From Xylaria sp. FL1777 (taxonomy: Eukaryota; Ascomycota; Sordariomycetes; Xylariales; Xylariaceae): a stretch of 64,000 bases of DNA. Of the stretch, positions 56,846 to 64,000 are shown piece by piece. The notes beneath the pieces were generated by a model. The model made no database searches and was not told the origin of the DNA. It was given only the letters and a program-made list of their open reading frames with translations. The position numbers were made by a program, and so were the translations under genes. The stretch lies in contig MU400543.1 in NCBI GenBank assembly GCA_022578965.1, forward strand, positions 62,001-126,000, given 5' to 3'. Every line of letters begins with the position of its first letter. Position 1 is the stretch's first letter.

Positions 56846-57893
56846 ACTGATTTAACTAAATTCCTTGCTCGTTTGTCTCATATGCGACTATGTAATGGAG
56901 CTCGCTTCTGTCTCTAGTATAGGAAAGTAAGGATGCCTCAGGCCTCACTCTCCACTTACCTAACCTTTCCTTCAAACTGAAGCATATAGATAGCCTCGCT
57001 GAGTCCCGCGGCCCAAAAATCCGTTGTGAATATAAGCCTACTTATCTTAGAAACCTACTAAGAGATCAACGGACCTTTAGCATGTAAGATGTTCGTATTT
57101 CGAGCATATTCTCTAAGGCCGAGTTTCCACCCTTGTCATTGCTCGTGAGGAAGAAGGAAAGCAAAAGTAATTTGAAAAAGCCATGTCGTGACGGTCTGAC
57201 GGTCAGTGCGCCTCGGGAGCCGTGGACAACTTACGCTCACTACTTACCTGACTTGGCGTACTATATAGCTTGTGCCTATTAATCTACCTGCATTATGTTC
57301 ATCAGACCAGCTCCTCAGCTAGCCACTGTAACAACTAGAAATACTAGTTTTCAACCTTGCTCTCACAAGCGAACTAGAATTATCAGTTGCATGAGAATAT
57401 TTACGTGCCTGTCTATCTGAGGCTTCTAGGGCAAGTAACACAGGAGAAAAGATTCTACTGGCTTGGCATCGGCGATGGAGCTAAACGCCGAAAACTAACC
57501 TGCACGGTTCTGTAATCCGGGTTTAAAAGGAGCAGACACGGAGATACTACTACTAGTGATCTTCGATCTGAACAAACGCCAAAACGCCAACGAGAAGGCG
57601 CACCACTTATTGGTATACTTTGCTGTGAGACAGTATACAATGCGCCATCTGAAGAAAATTACTAGGCAATACTGTCGGCTTGACCGACGGACTTGGGATC
57701 GTTGCTCCGATGGCCGTTGAGGGCACACAATACAGGCTCCCGCCGAGAGGAGTATATATATCGGCAGGCTGCTCGCAGCAGTTGAGGAAGAACAGCCGTC
57801 ACGCACTCGAACATTCATATCAGCGCCATTACCTACTTCATTACACAGAAAATTTGCTCTAGGCTCAAATCCAGCTCACTTACGCAAGACATC

Positions 57894-58884
57894 ATGGTCG
57901 GAAACGTGTGGTTCATCACAGGCGCCAGCAGTGGTTTTGGCAAAGCCATTGCCGAAGAGGCCTTGCGACGTAACGACGCAGTAGTCGCATCTTCACGGCG
58001 GGGGACATCTCTGAAAGACCTCGAGTCCCTGGGGGCGACGCTCCTCGATCTCGACGTGACGAGTGATGACGCGACACTTCGCGCAGCGTTCCAGACCGCC
58101 ATCGACAAATACGGGAAGATCACGCACTTCATCAACGCCCCCGGCTTCCTCCTTGAAGGCCCCGCTGAAGGCGCGAGCGCTAAGGACGCCCTCGACAGCA
58201 TCACGCTCAATGTTCTTGCCATCATGAACTTGACTCGCCTGCAGATCGCATACCTGCGACCTCGAAAGTCGGGCTACATCGCGAATTTCGGCAGCGTGGG
58301 ATCTTGGTACGGCGGCCCAGCGTTCTCGCATTATGCCTCTGCTAAGGTGAGTTAAGCGAAAGCCCTTGTCGAATCCTGTCTTTTTGTATGGCAGAGAACA
58401 TTCACCACTATAGTAATTGTCTATCGAATCTGAAGCATTCAGCTAATTCTCCACTCCACAGTGGGCAGTATCAGGCTTCACGGAAAGCATTCACGAGGAA
58501 GTGAAGGGATTCGGGATCCACGCAACTGTGATTGAACCCGGGTACTTCCGCACCGGGTTCCTGCATTCGGGGGGAGACAACCGGAAACCCGTCTCTGATA
58601 TGCTGGAGGCCGAGTATAAGGGGTCAGCTGTCGAAATGACTCGAACTGCGCTGACCCAGGTCAACAACCACCAACCCGGAGACGTCGTCAAGGGCTCCAA
58701 GGTGATCGTCGACGTGCTGACAGGCTCGGGCGTCTCTGCTGGCAAAGAGTTCCCCATTCGCGTCTTTCTTGGCCGCGACTGTATGAACGACGTCCGTGCT
58801 AAGATGGCGCGCACGGAGAAACTTATCAAGGAGTGGGAGGATGTTATTGTCTCGACTGACCATGACGATGTCCAGCAGGCTTAG
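57894..58884 (+). CDS. Short-chain dehydrogenase/reductase (classical SDR)
   Basis: Exons 57894-58346 and 58462-58884 are joined by a 115 bp intron (GTGAGT...CACAG), giving 291 residues. The nucleotide-binding motif TGASSGFG is at residues 9-16, the Arg-rich SSRRGTS after strand 2 points to NADP, and the catalytic YASAK (Tyr-x-x-x-Lys) straddles the end of exon 1. The usual NNAG motif is changed to INAPG. A PGYFRTGF loop follows the active site. The family covers reductases of many small molecules; no substrate is suggested by the neighbours. Confidence 0.93.
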
Positions 58885-59229
58885 AGTCTGGTTGGAATGG
58901 ATCATCTTCTAGACACTTTTATTAAAGGGCACTTGGTATTGGTAATAGTTTAGAGCTGAATAGCTATTTAGACCTGTTAGACTGCGGTTTCGCTCCTCAT
59001 CTTACCAACGAATACAATATAAGCCGAGTAATTACGCCAAGACTTGATTCAGACGGGGATTGAGCTCTAGTACAGATCACATAAGGTCTTTTACTGGAAT
59101 AATCTAGAGTACCTAAATGTGGACGACAGTAATGCGGGAAAAGATAATCAGTGCAGCGATTCTTTCATGGCATGCATGGAGGCGCAGGGAGAAATTCTGC
59201 TGTTGTCGCCGGTTTTACATTGCCTTGGT

Positions 59230-59249
59230 TAGGTACCTAGGTACCTAGG
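59230..59249. repeat. Tandem TAGGTACC palindromic block
   Basis: The sequence consists of TAGGTACC units repeated head to tail, so it is its own reverse complement. Confidence 0.85.
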
Positions 59250-59743
59250 CAGGGGCTTCTTGGCGCTTCCTTGGCGACAGCTGTCAGAGCTGTCCTGGTA
59301 GGCGTTGGATCGGTTCATACCAGTTGTTAATACTAAGTAGGCAGGTGTGCCGTAAAACGTAAAATAATCGATGCACGAGACCCGTCTGGACGCCCGCTGG
59401 CTTCAAACTTTCCACAGGAGCCGGCTGCCTTCTGCCCATTCCAAGAGGTACCTAACCCACCTGGGGTGGTATAAGCATACCCTCACCCTGGCATTTTGTC
59501 TCGGTCCGGGCTTAAGAGTCTTCCCTATTCGTCCCATGGTCCCATGTTATCTACACAATGTAGGTACCGTACATGGCAAACCATTGGTATCCCACCATTC
59601 ACCATTCTTCTTCGACCTTTTTGTTGGTGCCCATTTGTGCGAGAATTCTTATGGTATTCTCATTTACAACAAACATCAACGGCCGCTTATCAGGTGTTTA
59701 CCGGCGCTGATTGACCTGCTGGGTAGAATTGTTATGTACCTGT

Positions 59744-59765
59744 CTACCTAGGTACCTAGGTACCT
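59744..59765. repeat. Second tandem TAGGTACC palindromic block
   Basis: This is a 22 bp run of the same TACCTAGG unit as at 59230-59249, about 0.5 kb away. Confidence 0.85.
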
Positions 59766-60569
59766 GCCTGATGTAGTGTACCTTTGAGGACCCCCCTCCC
59801 ATTTTCAGCTGCTGTGTCCTGTCATCGGCCCGCGCACCCTCTTGCGATCCCGGTACACTAGGTAGTGTACTGTACACTTTATCGGTATCTATTCTAGGTA
59901 CTTACCTAACACACGCACACACACACATACACTAAGGCAGGTAGTGTAGATACCTGTCTGGGGCTGTCTCCGAGCCCAACTCCTCAGGTATTGTCTACCT
60001 ACGTATCTGTCATCCCATATACCACCTACACTACTGCAGTGCCCTGATCTGGTCTAGAGGTAGCCGTAGATCCCTTCTTAGGGTCCCTTCTTGCGCTCTT
60101 CTCGGCTCCCTCTCTTCCCTCCCCATTATAACTCTTCTCGGACGAACTCTCTCCTCTGCGCAACTCGGCGACTCGGTGATCCGGCGACGTGTACGGACCC
60201 TCCCCCGGTAGACAAACGAGCGTTGGGTCTTCGGACTTACCCTCCATCCCATCATTCGTCACCGTCGTCGGCGCAGAGGACCGACTCGGCACATCCTTCT
60301 CATTCTCGTTTATGGTGGACATTGCTGCCCGAACCCGAACCCGAACTGTCTTGCCATACGTAACGTTGTCAAGTTCTGTGCCGTCCTACGACTGTCCGGC
60401 AGAGACGCATCAAATGCTCCCTCTCTCGGCACTTTTTCAGAGCGAGTGGGAACCCTATCTGCCAAAGCATTACAGGCTCGACTGTGAACAACGTCCCTTC
60501 TATTGAGGATCCCTTTCGCCTCTGGCTTTAAAACACCCGTAGCCAGCGATAATTCCGAATATTGCCGAG

Positions 60570-61604
60570 ATGCGAGGCCGTCCAGTAGACCAACTCGTTT
60601 ACGAGTCCATGTTTCCGAAACCGCGCTCGACTGATATGCAAAACTTCCAATCCCTGCTTCATCGGTACCTCATCCTCGAAGTCCGCCAAGAAGTGCACTC
60701 GTTTTATGGCCACCTCGACACTCAAGAGGCCAAGTATCCTGGTCTCGACTATTGTAATCGTATACACCGTATACGTCTTAGCCGCTGGCCATGGCACCGC
60801 CGCTTATTCCGCGCATTCGATAACCTCCGTCTGACCAATGCCGAAATCGCAGGCCTGACTAAATGGGAGGGGACGAAGTGGGCAAAGGACCGTTTCGAAC
60901 GCGATTCTGGCATCACCATTCGAGACACAGCCGCAGATGAAATGGCGCTCTGGGTCCCACCAGAGGACAGACCACAAGTTCCCCGCAGGATCTCAAGAGC
61001 CACCTTCCAAGAACCCGAAGAAGAAGAGGAGGAGGAGGGGGAGGAGGACCTGGATGTGGATGAGGATGAAGAGGACATGGATCTTGAGCAGGCTGAAGAG
61101 GAAAGTGATGGCGAGTTGGAGAGTATCGGGTTTGCTCTGAATGAACGTCTTCGAGAGCGGGCAGCACGCCATGAAGCCGGAGAGCTGTCAGAGCCCTACG
61201 AGGAAGAGTGGGAGCAGTGGTTAAAGAATGCCATAGACTCGGGCGAATTCCCCTTCCTCACGGATCCAAGTCAGCAACCAAGTGACACAAATCTGATCCC
61301 TCAGGCCCTTTTCCCTCCTAATATGCTCAGTGCGGCGAGGGCGGGTCGCTGGGAAGGGATACCGGATTGGCTTCGCGATATCATTCGCCGGACGATTGAA
61401 CTCGAGAGAACACCGAGGGACGGTCAAACACCCGTTCTGCAAACGTCACAGACCCAGCCCTCCGGATCGATTGAGAGTATTCTCGAACGTTTGGCTAACT
61501 GGCGGCGTCCTTATTCGGACATACGATTACCTGCAGCAAGTGGGGACAATCGCAGTAATGCCACAGAAGTACGACTTCAGCGTACGGCTCAGCCAGGTGC
61601 ATGA
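60570..61604 (+). CDS. Acidic hypothetical protein, 344 residues
   Basis: A single-exon ORF with ATG at 60570. The N-terminal half is globular and aromatic (VYESMFPKPRSTDMQNFQSL, DYCNRIHRIRLSRWPWHRRL, AFDNLRLTNAEIAGLTKWEG). It is followed by a run of Glu/Asp (about residues 150-185). A helical region (YEEEWEQWLKNAIDSGEFPF) and a Pro/Ser-rich tail end the protein. No signal peptide, membrane helix or known domain was found. The organised N-terminal half suggests a conserved family that I cannot name. Confidence 0.65.
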   Translation: MRGRPVDQLVYESMFPKPRSTDMQNFQSLLHRYLILEVRQEVHSFYGHLDTQEAKYPGLDYCNRIHRIRLSRWPWHRRLFRAFDNLRLTNAEIAGLTKWEGTKWAKDRFERDSGITIRDTAADEMALWVPPEDRPQVPRRISRATFQEPEEEEEEEGEEDLDVDEDEEDMDLEQAEEESDGELESIGFALNERLRERAARHEAGELSEPYEEEWEQWLKNAIDSGEFPFLTDPSQQPSDTNLIPQALFPPNMLSAARAGRWEGIPDWLRDIIRRTIELERTPRDGQTPVLQTSQTQPSGSIESILERLANWRRPYSDIRLPAASGDNRSNATEVRLQRTAQPGA

Positions 61605-62893
61605 AGAGGAATGGATTTCGCTGAAATCTGTAAACATGCCATCTCATTACCATACCTATCCGCGCTAGCGGAGTGGTGTATCATCAAGGATCTCTATCTG
61701 CATCGGCATCTGATTTTACTAGCGAACAATACCTAGTGCGAGCGATGATGCGTTAGTAAGCAGCATGGAGTTTATTGCTTAGTCTTTTGCCAACTCGACA
61801 ACCAGCAGTTTATTTCGAGTCTGCCCGGATTTTCGATCCCCAAAACGAACGCGCCTCTTTTGAGACCGTACCATTACCCTTCGTCCTCAAACCCATCGAA
61901 ACGGTCTCATTTCTATACATATCTGCTCGTAGTACTTTGGGCCGAGGGGCGGGCGTTTTAATATTGTAAACGAAAAGGAATGATGTATTGAGCGATTCGC
62001 CCTGTTTCCCTATTGATACAATATTCCATGACCCCCGGCATCCTCATGGTTCTATGCTTTACCTTACGAGCTCAACATAACTGGGAATTAACTTGAATCA
62101 ACTGGCGTTTGTGGTGGTTATTTCCCCATACACTCATCAATTCATCAATCATGAAATTTCCTACCTGGTCGTAGGAAGCGCAGATTTTTTTTTTCGCCTC
62201 TTTTTCATCTAGACTTCGGCCGGGACAGGAATAGCTCAAATACCTCATAAAACGGCATTTGCTGTCAACAAAATGCACAAACAATTCAATGTTGAGAAAA
62301 TTTTATACCATGTGGAAAATCTTGGGTATTGTGACATTATCATTCCAACTGCAAATGTGACTAGCATCAAAAAGACGCCTAGCACTGTAAGACATAAACG
62401 ATAAGTCATAATACTTCCATGGCTGGCACGGTATCTATACCGAAGAGGCATTTCAGTAGAGTAAACTGCACCTCCGGACTCTTCTAGCGTCTTGCCTGAC
62501 GCCTTGCTTAATGGATCCTCTGATTCTTTCCCCGAACGCCATGGTTGAGACCGTATACATGCCCTCCCAAAACCATGCACCTAAATTCCTGTTCCACAAC
62601 CGAGCGTTTGAAGTACCAGAATCCTAAGTGCTGACACCGAGTAGCACGCCTTAAACTCATTAACGCCTTAACCATGCGCATTATAACATCAAATCATTAA
62701 ACCGGAATATAAGATATTCTTCATGCCTCAGGTCACTAACCACACATTCGTCCCAGAAGACTTCGGGGATGTGGGTTTGCGGTTTTTTGTGGCATGGTTA
62801 TTCGTGATACCGAGCCGCATTCATGGGAGTCATGGTGTTCATTTTTCGGTATGCGGGATGGTCTCTCTTGTCGTCCTCTACCTCTCCCCCCCT
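61605..62893. other. Region between the acidic orphan and GCN5
   Basis: The two flanking genes converge, so this segment should hold both 3' UTRs. Apart from the doubtful small minus-strand ORF at 62245-62451 nothing is supported. Confidence 0.5.
62245..62451 (-). CDS. Small two-helix membrane protein ORF, doubtful
   Basis: A 68-residue ORF from ATG 62451. It holds a clear hydrophobic segment (LCLTVLGVFLMLVTFAVGMI) and a second weaker one near the C-terminus (IFSTLNCLCILLTANAVL). The frame is open further upstream to 62580, but without an ATG. It has no family match and may be chance. Confidence 0.25.
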   Translation of the reverse strand: MPLRYRYRASHGSIMTYRLCLTVLGVFLMLVTFAVGMIMSQYPRFSTWYKIFSTLNCLCILLTANAVL

Positions 62894-63940
62894 CTAAGGC
62901 TCGAGGTGCGACCATTCGGGGATAGCCTTGATCTGGTTCCACATGTACTTCTCGAGCTTGTTGGCCGACTTAGCATAGGGTGTACTCTCGTTGTTGTACT
63001 TGCGACAATTGTCGAAGATGAGGCGAGCATCTTTGATGAACTCCTCAGGTGTTGTGTACTGGTCGGCCTCGAGCTTCGTCTCCATGGTTGAGAGGTCCAT
63101 CGGCTCCTTGATCACCTCATAATAATCAGCCACGTCATCTTTGTTGACTGGATTTAGGAAGGGCCACGCCGACGCATGGTTCTGCATGTCGTTGAGTAGA
63201 TGGAGGAGCTGGTTGTAGTTCGGGCCGTGGCGAGGCTGGCGCGCCAGTTCATCCATGTCCGGCGACCAGCCTGACTCGCGGATTGCTTCGATGGAAAGAG
63301 GATTGATTGAGGTTACGCCATTCTTCCATTGCTTGGGTGGCTGGTGCACTACGTGTGATTTGGAGAAGGCTCGGATCTTAGCGTGGACGCACTCCTTTTG
63401 CTTCAGTAGCATACGGCCCATCTCAAGGTAGCGTACGCGTGGCAGCATCGAGCATTGCATGATGGTACCTCCCTCGTAGTCCTTTATATAGCCCATCCAT
63501 ATGGATTTAGGTAATGTGATTTCTTTCGTAAAGCCTTGCTTCTTGAAGTAGCCAATGGCATAGTTATCGGCGTATGTGAGGAAATGCATGACGTCGCTGG
63601 TGGCTTTCACGTAGTCTTTCAGGTGAGACATGAGATGTGCTCCGTAACCTTTCACCTGCTGGTCACTACTAATGGCACAGAAGACGATTTCGGCGAACTG
63701 GCGGCCCTTAAACGGCCTGTATGTGATGCCACCCACTACTTCCAGCGGCTTCTTGACGATTGCTATAGACAAGTGCGTTCGGTCGTAGACGAGTCGTGCG
63801 ATGTAATCCTTCGGCATCTTAGGTAGTTGCTTTTGGAAAATGCACTTCAGACCGGTAAGGATAATGAGGGATTCGCGCTCGTTGTCGTTGTTCACTACGC
63901 GGAACTCGATCTCGCCGGTCCGTTCCTCTATCACAGCGGG
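62894..63940 (-). CDS. gcn5: Histone acetyltransferase GCN5 (SAGA), 5' part outside window
   Basis: This is the main 3' exon, 348 codons, beginning after an acceptor TTGCTAG at 63941; upstream exons lie beyond the window edge. The HAT domain opens [13 protein letters not shown] and contains the general-base Glu in FAEIVFCAI and the acetyl-CoA loop [11 protein letters not shown], then [18 protein letters not shown]. The C-terminal bromodomain keeps [18 protein letters not shown] and the acetyl-lysine-binding Asn in [13 protein letters not shown]5 acetylates histone H3 in SAGA and ADA. The intron has a CTGAC branch about 25 bases before the acceptor. Confidence 0.97.
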   Translation of the reverse strand, partial: PAVIEERTGEIEFRVVNNDNERESLIILTGLKCIFQKQLPKMPKDYIARLVYDRTHLSIAIVKKPLEVVGGITYRPFKGRQFAEIVFCAISSDQQVKGYGAHLMSHLKDYVKATSDVMHFLTYADNYAIGYFKKQGFTKEITLPKSIWMGYIKDYEGGTIMQCSMLPRVRYLEMGRMLLKQKECVHAKIRAFSKSHVVHQPPKQWKNGVTSINPLSIEAIRESGWSPDMDELARQPRHGPNYNQLLHLLNDMQNHASAWPFLNPVNKDDVADYYEVIKEPMDLSTMETKLEADQYTTPEEFIKDARLIFDNCRKYNNESTPYAKSANKLEKYMWNQIKAIPEWSHLEP

Positions 63941-64000
63941 CTAGCAAAGTATATACGTCAGCAATGTCTTGTGAGGGCTTCCATGTAATGGCGATACGCG

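Larger units (their letters stand above)
58885..60569. other. 1.7 kb intergenic region rich in TACCTAGGTA palindromes
   Basis: No gene is supported. The sequence holds two tandem palindromic blocks (59230-59249 and 59744-59765) and a (CA)n tract near 59910-59934. The part after about 60080 is C/T-rich and probably the promoter and leader of the downstream gene. Confidence 0.55.

Noticed and set aside
1..64000. CRISPR array, phage or bacterial operon
   Set aside because: No regularly spaced repeats with unique spacers, no ribosome-binding-site-led gene runs; spliced genes and intron-bearing tRNAs show eukaryotic DNA.

Overview
This window is nuclear DNA of a filamentous ascomycete. Genes carry short introns (about 50 to 150 bp) with fungal GTRNGN donors and CTNAC-type branch sites. 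There are intron-containing nuclear tRNAs, a Zn2Cys6 and a C2H2 regulator, and single-copy housekeeping genes (MIC60, Rab5/Ypt5, SAC1, CSN12, eL20, GCN5). Protein architectures and the recurring TAGGTACCTA-type intergenic motif suggest Sordariomycetes; that placement is inference. There are no bacterial operons, CRISPR arrays or phage genes.

Layout. 1-3.4 kb holds the 3' end of a 2-oxoglutarate/Fe(II)-type oxygenase, a DsbA-like thioredoxin-fold protein and a probable mitochondrial membrane protein. 6-10 kb holds two folylpolyglutamate synthase paralogues in tandem, the second with a presequence-like extension. 10-12 kb is gene-free with decayed reading frames. 12-19.3 kb carries MIC60, Rab5 and SAC1. 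19.3-26.4 kb is a gene-poor block with a tRNA-Asp, a 1.1 kb element with about 200 bp terminal inverted repeats, decayed reading frames, and a cysteine-rich ORF broken by one in-frame TAG. 26.4-33.5 kb has a BTB protein, a tRNA-Pro, CSN12 (with a likely GC-AG intron) and ribosomal protein eL20. 33.9-43.1 kb has a Zn2Cys6 regulator, a GNAT acetyltransferase, a DUF1772-type membrane protein and a low-complexity regulatory-looking protein. 44.7-50 kb has a C2H2/fungal-trans regulator, a 72-residue secreted peptide and a repeat-rich cysteine-containing secreted protein. 51.4-58.9 kb has a DEDDy exonuclease with HRDC domain, an orphan 413-residue protein, an NmrA-like relic, decayed sequence and an SDR. 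60.5-64 kb has an acidic orphan protein and the 3' part of GCN5.

Most genes are independent housekeeping units; no biosynthetic cluster or defence system is evident. The accessory features are the tandem FPGS pair, the TIR element with surrounding decay that resembles repeat-induced point mutation, two candidate secreted proteins, and small broken genes. Exon boundaries were assigned by reading splice signals and checking frame and family continuity; where a boundary is uncertain this is stated.
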